DNA of 64,000 nucleotides from Janibacter sp. Soil728. Lineage in GTDB: Bacteria > Actinomycetota > Actinomycetes > Actinomycetales > Dermatophilaceae. The number at the start of each line of letters is the position of its first letter. Within the stretch, counting starts at the first letter, position 1. Below are positions 55,333 through 63,980 of this stretch, one piece after another. Both the position numbers and the translations under genes were made by a program. The stretch covers positions 464,279 through 528,278 of the forward strand of contig NZ_LMRZ01000005.1 in assembly GCF_001428305.1 (NCBI RefSeq). The letters run 5' to 3'. The notes beneath the pieces are model-generated. The model did no database searches and was not told the DNA's origin. It saw only the letters and a program-made list of their open reading frames with translations.

Positions 55333-56309
55333 TTCAGGGTCGGCACCGGGCCGTCGGCGCTCTGGCCCAGCCCGTAGTCGCCGGACCCGCCGTCGGACTG
55401 CTCGACGAGTGCCAGCACGATGGCCGCGCGACCCATCGGGGTCGACGGCACGTCGACGGTCGAGACATCGTCCGCGAGGCTGCCGGGGGTCCGGGCCATC
55501 GTCAGCGGGGAGGCGTCCCCGGTGCCCGTGACTGCCTCCGCGGCGGCCAGCACCGTGCCGTCGGCGTGGGTCTGGACGAGGTGGGTCAGAGCCACCCAGG
55601 AACCGGCGATGCGTTCCGCCTCGCGGTCGACGGAGTTGGTCGAGTCAGGCGCCTTCGCGGGCACGGGGCCTCCCACGACGACGACCAGCTCGGCAATCTC
55701 CGGAGGGGTCTTCGACCCCTTGACCAGACCGGCGTCACGCAGCTCGCTCCACGCGGCCTCCCGCTCCGACATCGATGCCGCGGCGCTGCCGTCCGCCTTG
55801 GCCTGCCCGGTGAGGATGACGGCGAGCGCCTGGTCGACGCGCTGCGCGCCGTCGGGGACGGCCGGACCCACCCCGAGGTCGTGCAGCGCCGCCTGGCCGG
55901 CGGTGCTGCGCGTTGCCGTGATCTTCGGGTCGGTGCTGGCCCAGGCCGGCGTCACCTCGACGGTGTCGCTCACGCTCGCTCCTGCCTGCTCGAGAGTGTC
56001 GCGGATCGCCTCGACGTCCTCGTCGGATGCCTGTGGCAGCGACACGACGCTGACGCGCCGGTCCGTGAGCCGACCCGCGACGACGGTGGCCAGGGTGGCC
56101 TTGTCATAGGCATCGCGTCCCTCGATCTGGCGACGCTGGTCATTGCCCTGCGCCCGCAAGGCGTCCTTTTCCTGGCGGAGCTTGGTGACCTCACCCGACA
56201 GCGTGTTGCCGATGTTGTCGTTGAGGGGCCCCGCACCGAGCACGATCCCGATCGACAGTGCGATGAGCACCGCTGCGAGGGAGACGAGGTGGTACCTGAA
56301 GTCGATCAC
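55329..56309 (-). CDS. steB: SteB-like envelope/cell-separation protein (annotated elsewhere as copper transporter MctB-like)
   Basis: This 326-residue protein has one N-terminal helix (LVSLAAVLIALSIGIVLGAG) preceded by the family opening IDFRYH, then a coiled coil (LRQEKDALRAQGNDQRRQIE) and an extracellular domain. SteB was named with SteA in Corynebacterium as a cell-separation protein. GTG 56309 overlaps the steA stop (GTGA). The copper-transporter label is old and not supported by metal motifs here. Confidence 0.88.
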   Translation of the reverse strand: MIDFRYHLVSLAAVLIALSIGIVLGAGPLNDNIGNTLSGEVTKLRQEKDALRAQGNDQRRQIEGRDAYDKATLATVVAGRLTDRRVSVVSLPQASDEDVEAIRDTLEQAGASVSDTVEVTPAWASTDPKITATRSTAGQAALHDLGVGPAVPDGAQRVDQALAVILTGQAKADGSAAASMSEREAAWSELRDAGLVKGSKTPPEIAELVVVVGGPVPAKAPDSTNSVDREAERIAGSWVALTHLVQTHADGTVLAAAEAVTGTGDASPLTMARTPGSLADDVSTVDVPSTPMGRAAIVLALVEQSDGGSGDYGLGQSADGPVPTLK

Positions 56310-57490
56310 GTGAGGAGTCCTTCGACGAGTGCCCACAGGTCGTCCCAGCGGGCACCGAGCAGTTGGAGGGTGGCCTGTCCGGTCGGCGTCGCCCAGAGCG
56401 CGACGAAGAGCGAGAGCATGCAGACGATGGCCAGACCGACGAGCGACCACGACGATATCCGCGTCCGGTAGAGCCGGCTGACGCCCTTCGCGTCGATGAG
56501 CTTGCTGCCGACCCGTAGCCGGGTGAGGAAGGTGCTCGACATCCCGGCCCGGCCCTTGTCGAGGAACTCGACGAGCGTCGCATGCGTACCGACCGCCACG
56601 ATCAGGGTTGCGCCCTTGTCGTCGGCGAGGAGCATCGCGATGTCCTCGCTCGTGCCCATCGCGGGGAAGACCACCGGGGTGCCTCCGAGAGCCTCGACTC
56701 GCGCGACCCCTGGGGCGCGCCCGTCCCGGTAGGCGTGCACGACGACCTCGGCCCCCATGGTGAGCACCGAGTCGGAGACGGAGTCCATGTCGCCGACGAT
56801 GATGTCCGGCCGGTGCCCGGCCTCGACGAGTGCATCCGCGCCGCCGTCCACCCCGATGAGGACGGGCTTGTACTCGCGGATGTAGTGGCGAAGGGCGGCG
56901 AGGTCCTCCTTGTAGTGGTACCCGCGGACGACGATGAGGACGTGCCGGTCGAGCATGTTGGTGGAGATCTCGGGGACCCCGACACCGTCGAAGAGGAGGT
57001 CGCGCTCCTCGTTGATGTAGGCCATCGTGTTGGCGGCGAAGGCCTCGAGCTGCTGACTCAGACCAGCCCGTGCCTCATCCATCGTCTCCGCGAGCATCGC
57101 CGTGTCCCACAGCTGCCCCGCGACCGTCTCGCCGGAGGCGAGATGGAGCACGGCGCCGTCGACGCTCGCCCTGGCACCGTCCTTGAGGCGGTCCATCAGC
57201 GTGTCGTCGTCCACATCGATGAGCGGGATGCCGGCGTCCAGCAGGATCTGAGGACCCACATTGGGGTATCGGCCGCTGACGGACCGACCGGCGTTGACCA
57301 CGGCCGCGGGCCGGCGGTCAACCAGGGCCTCACCGCTCACGCGGTCGATGTCGGTGTGGTCGATGACCGCGATGTCACCCGGCCGCAGGCGCTTGGTGAG
57401 GTCCTTGGTCCGTCGGTCGACCCGCACGGGACCGTTGAGGCCCGGCAGGGCCGGCTCACGGGACGTGTCGCGGGTCAGTCGAATGGCCAT
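56306..57490 (-). CDS. steA: SteA-like cytokinetic protein
   Basis: This 394-residue protein has a cytosolic part with a thiamin-pyrophosphokinase-like fold (PVLIGVDGGADALVEAGHRP; IIVGDMDSVSD) and a C-terminal helix (SWSLVGLAIVCMLSLFVALW, near 345-365). The corynebacterial homologue localises to the division septum and works with SteB. ATG 57490 is taken as the start; two other ATGs lie 9-18 nt upstream. 31 nt after recN. Confidence 0.9.
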   Translation of the reverse strand: MAIRLTRDTSREPALPGLNGPVRVDRRTKDLTKRLRPGDIAVIDHTDIDRVSGEALVDRRPAAVVNAGRSVSGRYPNVGPQILLDAGIPLIDVDDDTLMDRLKDGARASVDGAVLHLASGETVAGQLWDTAMLAETMDEARAGLSQQLEAFAANTMAYINEERDLLFDGVGVPEISTNMLDRHVLIVVRGYHYKEDLAALRHYIREYKPVLIGVDGGADALVEAGHRPDIIVGDMDSVSDSVLTMGAEVVVHAYRDGRAPGVARVEALGGTPVVFPAMGTSEDIAMLLADDKGATLIVAVGTHATLVEFLDKGRAGMSSTFLTRLRVGSKLIDAKGVSRLYRTRISSWSLVGLAIVCMLSLFVALWATPTGQATLQLLGARWDDLWALVEGLLT

Positions 57491-57521
57491 CCGGTGCATC
57501 GTCCCATGAAGCCGTGCGGAT

Positions 57522-59255
57522 TCAGCGACGACACTGCTGAAGCAGCTCGTGGGCGTGCTCGAGACCCACGCTCGTGTCGTCCCCACCCATCATCCGGGAG
57601 AGCTCGGCGAGACGCTCGTCACCGTCGACGGCCCGGACCCCGCTGGAGGTGATCTGGTCACCGTGGGTCTTGTGCACCACGAGGTGCCGGTCTGCGTGTG
57701 CGGCCACCTGTGCCAGGTGGGTCACGACGATGACCTGGCTGGTCCGGGCGAGCGCGGCCAGACGGGCGCCGACGTCCAGCGCTGCCCGACCACCCACCCC
57801 GGCATCGACCTCGTCGAAGACGAAGGTGGGTACCTGGCTGGCGGTGGACCCCGCGGTGGCGACCTCGATGGCCAGCATGATCCTGCTGAGCTCACCACCC
57901 GAGGCTGCCTTGGCGACCGAGCGTGGCGGTGTGCCGTGGTTGGCGGCGACCCGGACCTCGACGGTGTCCGCACCGTCGGCCGAGACACGCAGCGGCTCCC
58001 CTGCTCCCGCATCCAGCTCGGCGGCGGCGTCGTCGGTCCGCGGCTCGACCACGACCTCGACCCGGGCCTTGGGCATGCCGAGGTGAGCGAGCTCCCCCTC
58101 CACCGCGGTGGAGAGTCGGGCTGCGGCACTGGTGCGGGTTGCGGTCAGCACACCGGCGGCCCTCGTCAGCCGCTGCGCGGCGTCCGCCACCTGCCCGGTG
58201 AGCTCGTCGATGCGCTCGTCAGCCCCCTGCAGGCCGAGGAGCCGCTCACGTGCCTCGTCGCGGTGCCGCAGCACGGCCTCGACGTCCTCGCCGTACCTGC
58301 GGGTGAGCTCTCGCAGGGCAGCGATCCGGGACTGGGTGGTGCTCAGCCGGGTCGGGTCGACCTCGATGTCGGCGGCGTAGGCCGACAGATCGGTCGCCAG
58401 CTCTGAGGTCAGGACGCCCACCTCTGCCAGACGGCGCTGCAGGTCCTCGAGCTGGTCGTCGTGCTCGACCAGCCGGCTCATCTCCTCGCCCGCCCTGGCG
58501 ATGCGCCCGACGACGTCGTCGCCGGTGAAGCTGTCGGGGTCGGACAGGAGTCGGTGGGCGGTGTCGGCCCCGGTCCGCAGCTCCTCGGCATGGCCGAGCC
58601 GCTCGGCCTCACGGGCCAGCTCGACGTCCTCACCGGCCACGGGGTCGACCTCGTCGATCTGCTCGAGCTGGTGGGTGAGCAGCTCGATCTCCTGCAGGCG
58701 GGTCCGCTCGCCCTCGACGAGGCGGGCCAGATCCCCCTTCGCCTGCTGCCACTCGCGGAAGGCCGCGGAGACCTCGGTGGCGGCCACGCTCACCTCGGCA
58801 CCGCCGAAGTCGTCGAGCAGGGCACGGTGCTGGGCCGGACGCTTCAAGCGCCACTGGTCGGCCTGGCCGTGGACGGCGACGAGGCCCTCCCCGAGGTCGG
58901 TCAGGACGCCGATCGGCGCGCGCCGACCACCCACGTGGGCCCGGCTGCGACCCGCGGCGGACACCGTCCGGCTCAGCAGGAGCTCCGGCTCGTCGGCGAT
59001 GCCACCGACCTCGGCGATCGTCTGCCGCGCACGGTGGTCCTCGGCGAGCTCCAGCTCGGCCTCGACGACGGCCTCGTCGCTGCCGGTGCGCACCAGTGCG
59101 GCGTCGGCCCGGCCACCGAGGACCAGGCCGAGGCCGGTGACGACCATCGTCTTGCCGGCGCCGGTCTCCCCCGTGACGACGGTCAGGCCCGGGTGCAGGG
59201 TGAGGGTCGCGTCCTCGATGACGCCGAGATCGCGGATGTGCAGCTCGCGCAGCAT
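57522..59255 (-). CDS. recN: DNA repair protein RecN
   Basis: This 577-residue SMC-like ATPase helps double-strand break repair. Walker A is VTGETGAGKTMVVTG, long coiled coils span about residues 160-380, the signature is ASGGELSRIMLA and Walker B is PTFVFDEVDAGVGG. ATG start 1 nt after the nadK stop. In many actinobacteria the recN-steA-steB order is kept. Confidence 0.97.
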   Translation of the reverse strand: MLRELHIRDLGVIEDATLTLHPGLTVVTGETGAGKTMVVTGLGLVLGGRADAALVRTGSDEAVVEAELELAEDHRARQTIAEVGGIADEPELLLSRTVSAAGRSRAHVGGRRAPIGVLTDLGEGLVAVHGQADQWRLKRPAQHRALLDDFGGAEVSVAATEVSAAFREWQQAKGDLARLVEGERTRLQEIELLTHQLEQIDEVDPVAGEDVELAREAERLGHAEELRTGADTAHRLLSDPDSFTGDDVVGRIARAGEEMSRLVEHDDQLEDLQRRLAEVGVLTSELATDLSAYAADIEVDPTRLSTTQSRIAALRELTRRYGEDVEAVLRHRDEARERLLGLQGADERIDELTGQVADAAQRLTRAAGVLTATRTSAAARLSTAVEGELAHLGMPKARVEVVVEPRTDDAAAELDAGAGEPLRVSADGADTVEVRVAANHGTPPRSVAKAASGGELSRIMLAIEVATAGSTASQVPTFVFDEVDAGVGGRAALDVGARLAALARTSQVIVVTHLAQVAAHADRHLVVHKTHGDQITSSGVRAVDGDERLAELSRMMGGDDTSVGLEHAHELLQQCRR

Positions 59256-59256
59256 G

Positions 59257-60171
59257 TCAGTCCCCGGAGCGGGAGCGGCCCCGCCAGCCGTGCACGGACA
59301 GATCGAACTTCGCGACGAGGCGGTCGGTGAAGGGGGAGCTGCTCAGGCGCGCCAGCCGGACCGGCTGCGCGGAGCGGCTCACCTCGATGCGGGCACCGGG
59401 AGGCAGGTCGACCGCGCGACGTCCGTCGCACCACAGGACGCCGTGGCCCTCCGTGCCGGGCACCAGGTCGACGGCGAGGTCTGACGTCGGCGCCACGACG
59501 AGCGGCCGGGCGAAGAGGGCGTGCGCGCTGATCGGCACGACGAGCATCGCCTCGACACCGGGCCACACGACCGGCCCGCCCGCTGAGAAGGCATAGGCGG
59601 TCGAGCCCGTCGGGGTGGCCATGACGACGCCGTCGCAGCCCCAGGTGGACAGGGGGCGGCCGTCGATCTCGACGGTCAGGACGAGCATCCGCTCGCGCGA
59701 GGCCTTCTCGACGGTGACCTCGTTGAGCGCCCAGCTGCGGGCGATCTCGCGGCCCTGGAGAGTGGCCACGACGTCGAGCGCCATCCTCTCCTCGACCTCG
59801 TAGGCCCGTCCGACGATGTGGTCGACGGTCGCGTCGATGTCCTCGCGCTCCGCCTCGGCGAGGAAGCCGACGTGCCCGAGGTTGACTCCCAGGACGGGGA
59901 CATTGGCCCCGCGCGCCATCTCGGCGCCTCGCAGGATCGTGCCGTCACCGCCGAGGACGACGACGAGCTCGACATCGCGGGCCGGGTCGTCGCCGTCGTG
60001 CACGGCGACCGCGGGGTGGTGGGCGAGAATGGTGTCACCGAGGTCGCCTGCGGGCAGCCGGACCTCGATGCCGGCCTCGGCGAGACGGTCGGCGACGCCC
60101 AGAGCGACCTCGAGCGCCTCGGCTCGTCCCGGGTGTGCGAGCAGCAGCACCCGTCGAGGGGTCGAGGTCAT
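59257..60171 (-). CDS. nadK: NAD kinase
   Basis: This 304-residue enzyme makes NADP. VLGGDGTILRGAEMA is the GGDG motif, WALNEVTVEKAS the NE/D motif and MATPTGSTAYAFSAGGPVV the NAD-binding loop. ATG 60171 overlaps the tlyA stop (ATGA) and was chosen over an upstream frame extension. Confidence 0.97.
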   Translation of the reverse strand: MTSTPRRVLLLAHPGRAEALEVALGVADRLAEAGIEVRLPAGDLGDTILAHHPAVAVHDGDDPARDVELVVVLGGDGTILRGAEMARGANVPVLGVNLGHVGFLAEAEREDIDATVDHIVGRAYEVEERMALDVVATLQGREIARSWALNEVTVEKASRERMLVLTVEIDGRPLSTWGCDGVVMATPTGSTAYAFSAGGPVVWPGVEAMLVVPISAHALFARPLVVAPTSDLAVDLVPGTEGHGVLWCDGRRAVDLPPGARIEVSRSAQPVRLARLSSSPFTDRLVAKFDLSVHGWRGRSRSGD

Positions 60172-60974
60172 CGGCCCTCCTCCTGCGTCAGCTCGTGCGC
60201 GATCACCTGCTGAGCCTGCCATGCCAGCCCCTCACGGGTGCGCCGGGTCAGGTGCACGAGGTACTCGTGATTTCCCTCTCCCCCACGCACGGGGCTGTGG
60301 GTCACGCCCAGCACGGCGAAGCCGACCTCCCCGGCGCTCGCGAGGACTGCCTCGATGGCCGCCCTGCGTGCCGCCGGGTCCGTGACGACGCCCTTGCGCC
60401 CCAGCCCGTGCCGGCCGACCTCGAACTGCGGCTTGATGAGCAGTACCGCGTCGCCCTGCGGTGTGAGCAGTGCGTGGATCTCGGCCAGCACGAGGCGAAG
60501 GGAGATGAAGCTCAGGTCCCCCACGGCGAGCTCGACAGCACCTCCGATGTCCTCGGGGGTCAGGCCACGGATCGTCGTGCCGCTGCGCTCGCTGACCCGA
60601 GGGTCGGCGGCGATCTCGGGTGCGAGCTGGTCGTGGCCCACGTCGAGAGCGATGACGTGCGCGGCGCCGTGCTCGAGCAGCACCTGGGTGAAGCCGCCCG
60701 TGCAGGCACCGATGTCGATGCAGCGCCGGCCGCTGACCGGGATGTCGAAGTCGGTCAGGGCGCCGACCAGCTTGCCCGCGGCACGCCCGACCCACCGGTC
60801 CCGGTCCGAGCGGACCTCGAGGTCCTCGTCCGGCCCCACCCGCAGCGAGGTCTTGCTCGCCACGACGCCGCCCACGGCGACCTCGCCGGCCTCGATGAGG
60901 GCCCGTGCACGGGTACGGCTACGGGCAAGCCCCCGCGCGACGAGAGCGACATCGAGTCTGGAGGTGTCGGGCAC
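60168..60974 (-). CDS. tlyA: TlyA-type 16S/23S rRNA 2'-O-methyltransferase
   Basis: This 268-residue protein has an N-terminal S4 domain (LARSRTRARALIEAGEVAVG), a linker DRWVGRAAGKLVGAL equivalent to the RAWV linker of mycobacterial TlyA, and an FtsJ-like domain (CIDIGACTGGFTQVLLEHGA). In mycobacteria TlyA methylates 16S C1409 and 23S C1920 and sets capreomycin sensitivity. GTG start. Confidence 0.95.
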   Translation of the reverse strand: MPDTSRLDVALVARGLARSRTRARALIEAGEVAVGGVVASKTSLRVGPDEDLEVRSDRDRWVGRAAGKLVGALTDFDIPVSGRRCIDIGACTGGFTQVLLEHGAAHVIALDVGHDQLAPEIAADPRVSERSGTTIRGLTPEDIGGAVELAVGDLSFISLRLVLAEIHALLTPQGDAVLLIKPQFEVGRHGLGRKGVVTDPAARRAAIEAVLASAGEVGFAVLGVTHSPVRGGEGNHEYLVHLTRRTREGLAWQAQQVIAHELTQEEGR

Positions 60975-60978
60975 CGGG

Positions 60979-61254
60979 TCAGGACCCGAGGTCGGACAGG
61001 CGTGCGGTCAAGGTGGCGTGCACCGACTCGCCCGCAGCCAGGACCGCATCGAGGTCCGTGGGGTCCACCGCGGCGAGGTCGCGCAGCGCGGCGTCGACGA
61101 CGAGGTCACCGGTCTGGGGCGTCGACCCCCCGTCGTCGGGGACGGACGGCATCTGGACCGACGCAGGGGTGGGAGCAGACGTGGCAGCCGGCGGCGAAGG
61201 GAGGGGCTGCGGCGGACCGGGCCGGGGGGCAGACGGCACGGGGAAATCAGCCAT
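60979..61254 (-). CDS. Small conserved-context protein, function unknown
   Basis: 91 residues. The first 50 are Pro/Ala/Ser-rich (PSAPRPGPPQPLPSPPAA) and the last 40 form an acidic helical segment (LDAVLAAGESVHATLTARLS). I do not recognise a family. ATG 61254 has GGGAGG 9 nt upstream; GTG 61260 has too short a spacing. It overlaps the Lys-rich gene by 8 nt and precedes tlyA by 4 nt. Confidence 0.7.
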   Translation of the reverse strand: MADFPVPSAPRPGPPQPLPSPPAATSAPTPASVQMPSVPDDGGSTPQTGDLVVDAALRDLAAVDPTDLDAVLAAGESVHATLTARLSDLGS

Positions 61255-61750
61255 CCGCACGCGCCTCCCGGCTGGGGGGCGGCGTCTTCGGGGCGATCGT
61301 GCTCGGAGTCCTCTTCGCCGTCTTCTTGGCGGCCGCCTTGGTGGTCTTCTTGGCGGTCTTCTTGGCAGGACTGGTGGTGCCTGCCGCCGCTGAAGCCTTC
61401 TTGGCCGGACGCTTCTTCGCCGTGGTCTTCTTCGCCGTGCTCTTGACGGGAGACGCGGTGGCCGTCGTCCTCTTCACGGTCCTCGTGACCGGACGAGCCG
61501 CACTCGTCGTCACGGGCTCGCCGCGAAGGGAGGGTCCTCCCCCTCGCGCACGAAGCGTCGCGCTCAGCGCATCGAGATCGGCCTGCTCCTCGTCGGGCCA
61601 CGCCGCGGCGTCGGTGTCGCGCTCACGCAGTGGCTGCTCCGCCGTGGCGGCCAGCAGCGTGTCGGCCAGTCGGACGACGTCGAGCGCCCGGTCCAGGGTC
61701 GTCTCGGTCACCTTCAGGCCCAGATGGATCATTGCGCGTACAGGGTCCAC
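61247..61750 (-). CDS. Protein with histone H1-like Lys/Ala-rich tail, function unknown
   Basis: 167 residues. The first 75 are helical and mixed-charge (DRALDVVRLADTLLAATAEQ). The last 75 are almost entirely Lys, Ala, Thr and Pro with repeated KKT and AKK (SPAKKTAKKTTKAAAKKTAK), like the tails of HupB or eukaryotic H1. It probably binds DNA or RNA. GTG 61750 has GGAGG 6 nt upstream. Confidence 0.8.
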   Translation of the reverse strand: MDPVRAMIHLGLKVTETTLDRALDVVRLADTLLAATAEQPLRERDTDAAAWPDEEQADLDALSATLRARGGGPSLRGEPVTTSAARPVTRTVKRTTATASPVKSTAKKTTAKKRPAKKASAAAGTTSPAKKTAKKTTKAAAKKTAKRTPSTIAPKTPPPSREARADG

Positions 61751-61779
61751 GTCACTCCTCCAGTTGGCTGCAGGCCACG

Positions 61780-62766
61780 CTACCCGTTGGTCAGGAGCCG
61801 GCCGGTGTCCTCCCTGCGAAGTTGTCCGCCATCAGCTGCAGCCCACACGGCGTCCAGAGATGCCCTGATGGCGTCCATGCCGTCGCCGTCGACCGACAGC
61901 CGGCCTTCTGCGACACGGGCACGAGCGCCACCTCGCACACACCAGTCTCCCTCGCGTTGTGCCTCGGGGTAGTGCTCGTGAAGACCTCTGAGGTCCTTCA
62001 CGACGTAGTCGGGCCGGCGGTCGACGGGGGCAGCCGCGGCATCGGCTGGACCATGGACACCTGTCAGCACGAGCACTCCCGCCATCCCGGTCGCGACGGC
62101 CCCACGGATGTCCGTACCCAGCCGGTCGCCGACCGCGATGACCCTGGCCGGGTGTGCACCGAGCACCTCGGCCGCCATCTCGTACATGGGGGGATGTGGC
62201 TTGCCGACGACCTCGGGGTCTACGTCGACGGCCAGACGCACCGCGGCGACCAGCGCGCCGTTGCCGGGCGCGGGGCCCGACTCTGTCGGCAACGTGGGGT
62301 CGTCGTTGGTGGCCACCCACCGAGCACCGGCACGAATCGCGTGAGCAGCCTCACCGAGCTCAGCGGCCGTCACCTCAGCGCCATATCCCTGAAGCACCGC
62401 CGCCGGCGGGCCGTCGGCGCCGGGCGTCAGGGGGTGCAGTCCGACCGCACGCAGGGCCTCCGCGACACCGGGCCCCCCGACCGCCATGACCCGGCTGCCC
62501 GATGGCAGGTCGCGGGCAAGGATTCTGGCCGCGGCCAGAGAGGACGTCAGCACGGCCTCGTCGCAAGCCCGCAGACCGAGCCGCCGGAGGTGCTCACCGA
62601 CATCGTGCGGACTGCGCGAGGCATTGTTTGTCGCGAAGACGACAGGGATCGTCAACGCATTGAGCGCATCGGCTGCGTGCTCGATGGCCCCGGGCCCCGC
62701 GTAGACGACACCGTCGAGGTCACAGACCACTCCGTCGAACCGTGCGGCCAGCCCGACGCCCGTCAC
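61780..62766 (-). CDS. HAD-superfamily class IIA phosphatase (NagD/PGP-like)
   Basis: This 328-residue protein has motif I VVCDLDGVVYAGPGAIEHA, motif II FATNNASRSP, motif III Lys in VVGKPHPPMYEMAAE and motif IV AVGDRLGTDIRGAVA. The cap between motifs II and III is type C2. It probably removes phosphate from small sugars or glycolytic by-products. A C-terminal 40-residue extension is unusual. GTG overlaps the TPR-protein stop. Confidence 0.92.
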   Translation of the reverse strand: MTGVGLAARFDGVVCDLDGVVYAGPGAIEHAADALNALTIPVVFATNNASRSPHDVGEHLRRLGLRACDEAVLTSSLAAARILARDLPSGSRVMAVGGPGVAEALRAVGLHPLTPGADGPPAAVLQGYGAEVTAAELGEAAHAIRAGARWVATNDDPTLPTESGPAPGNGALVAAVRLAVDVDPEVVGKPHPPMYEMAAEVLGAHPARVIAVGDRLGTDIRGAVATGMAGVLVLTGVHGPADAAAAPVDRRPDYVVKDLRGLHEHYPEAQREGDWCVRGGARARVAEGRLSVDGDGMDAIRASLDAVWAAADGGQLRREDTGRLLTNG

Positions 62767-63782
62767 GACTCCCGGCGTCCCTGCCCGTCATCGTGACCGG
62801 GCTCGTCGGTCAGCTCGACCTCGTCCAGCTGCACTCCGTCGAGCTCTTCGACGCGTTCGATCGCATCCGTCTCACCGTCTTGGTCAGCCACTGCAGCCTT
62901 CGCAAACCAGGCACGGGCATCGTCGCGGCGGCCGACATCGAGCAGTGCATCAGCGTAGGCGTACCAGACACGCGCGGCCCACGGCTTCGTGGCCACCTTG
63001 TCGACCTGGCCCTGGAGCGCGAGCACCGCGGCCTGGGGTTGGCCCATGTCACGTCGGATACCCGAGCCCACGATGAGCAGCTCGACCTGGTCCTCTTGTC
63101 CCAGGTGCCGTGCCTCGGGAGAGCCCAGCAGCTCAAGAGCCCGGGCCGGGCGACCCAGACCACGTTCGCAGTCGACCATGAGAGGCAGCAGGTGGGAGGA
63201 GCCACTCAGCCGGCGCACAGTACGGAATTCTGTCAGTGCGCGGGCGAAGTCACCCATGCGGTAGGCGACAAAGCCAAGCGCCTCACGAGCAGCGGGCACA
63301 CGCCCGGCACGACGTACGGCAGTCTCCGCGTGCGCCAGAGCTCCGTCGAGGTCTTCGCCCTCGAGCAGGGCGGCAACCATCACGAGGTGCTGAGCCACGC
63401 CGTCGGCGTTCTCCTTGCTCAGCGTGCGCAGCTGCTGTCGCACACTGCGGTCCAGCTCGGCGCCCGTGACATCCGGTGAGATCGCTGGCTCGGGCCGGCG
63501 CCCTTGCTTCGGCACCAGGCGCGACCCACCGCGGTTCTCCTCGTCCTCGCGGTTGGAACCTCCGCGCTCAGGACGCGGACCGCCACGCGATCCACCGCGA
63601 TCGTCGCGACGGTCATCGCGCCGCTCCCAGCCACCGCCGCGGCCTCCGCGGTCATCTCGGCTGCCTCCACGGGAGGGGCCTCCTGGGCGGCCTTCTCCGC
63701 TGGGACGTCCGTTACCGCTCCGCTCGGGGCGTCCACCGGACGCACCTCGCCCACGGTCCGGCCTGCTTGACCCTTCGTCCAC
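62763..63782 (-). CDS. TPR-repeat protein with Arg/Gly-rich disordered N-terminus
   Basis: 339 residues. Residues 1-90 are a low-complexity RG/RGG and DDR stretch (GGSRDDRGGRGGGWERRDD), like RNA-binding tails. Residues 120-290 hold tetratricopeptide-like helices (DLDGALAHAETAVRRAGRVP; DALLDVGRRDDARAWFAKAA). I chose GTG 63782 because GAGAGG lies 9 nt upstream; TTG 63791 and 63788 have worse spacing. It is the first gene after the rRNA operon terminator. Function unknown. Confidence 0.85.
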   Translation of the reverse strand: MDEGSSRPDRGRGASGGRPERSGNGRPSGEGRPGGPSRGGSRDDRGGRGGGWERRDDRRDDRGGSRGGPRPERGGSNREDEENRGGSRLVPKQGRRPEPAISPDVTGAELDRSVRQQLRTLSKENADGVAQHLVMVAALLEGEDLDGALAHAETAVRRAGRVPAAREALGFVAYRMGDFARALTEFRTVRRLSGSSHLLPLMVDCERGLGRPARALELLGSPEARHLGQEDQVELLIVGSGIRRDMGQPQAAVLALQGQVDKVATKPWAARVWYAYADALLDVGRRDDARAWFAKAAVADQDGETDAIERVEELDGVQLDEVELTDEPGHDDGQGRRES

Positions 63783-63880
63783 GTCCAACAACCTCTCTCG
63801 ACCTGGTGCCCCTGTCAGGGCAACACTCCCCCGACGGGGGACTCAATGCAACACAGTGCGCCACTTTGTCGTGGAACGCG

Positions 63881-63913
63881 CGAGAGCCCCCAACGACTCG
63901 TTGGGGGCTCTCG
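63881..63913. terminator. rRNA operon terminator stem-loop
   Basis: A 13-bp perfect stem (CGAGAGCCCCCAA paired with TTGGGGGCTCTCG) with a 7-nt loop lies 8 nt past the 5S 3' end on the minus strand. It is the strongest simple hairpin in the window. No T-run follows. The 98 nt between it and the TPR gene start hold no clear feature beyond a plausible promoter region. Confidence 0.85.
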
Positions 63914-63921
63914 GCTCAATG

Positions 63922-63980
63922 GTTGTCCGGCTGCGTCCTACTCTCCCACACCGTTCCCAGTGCAGTACCATCGGCGCTGT
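63922..63980 (-). rRNA. rrf: 5S rRNA, 3' part only
   Basis: The minus strand carries CAGCGCCGATGGTACTGCAC, then GTGTGGGAGAGTAGGACGCA and GCCGGAC, the conserved 3' half of a gram-positive 5S rRNA. From about 63981 to the window end the bases no longer match (the expected GGAAGCTAAGC is absent). I therefore annotate only the matching part. The rest of the rrn operon would lie beyond the right edge. Confidence 0.8.

Noticed and set aside
61300..61450. Dense repeats of TTCTTGGC-like words
   Set aside because: They reflect repeated Lys-Lys and Ala codons of the H1-like tail.
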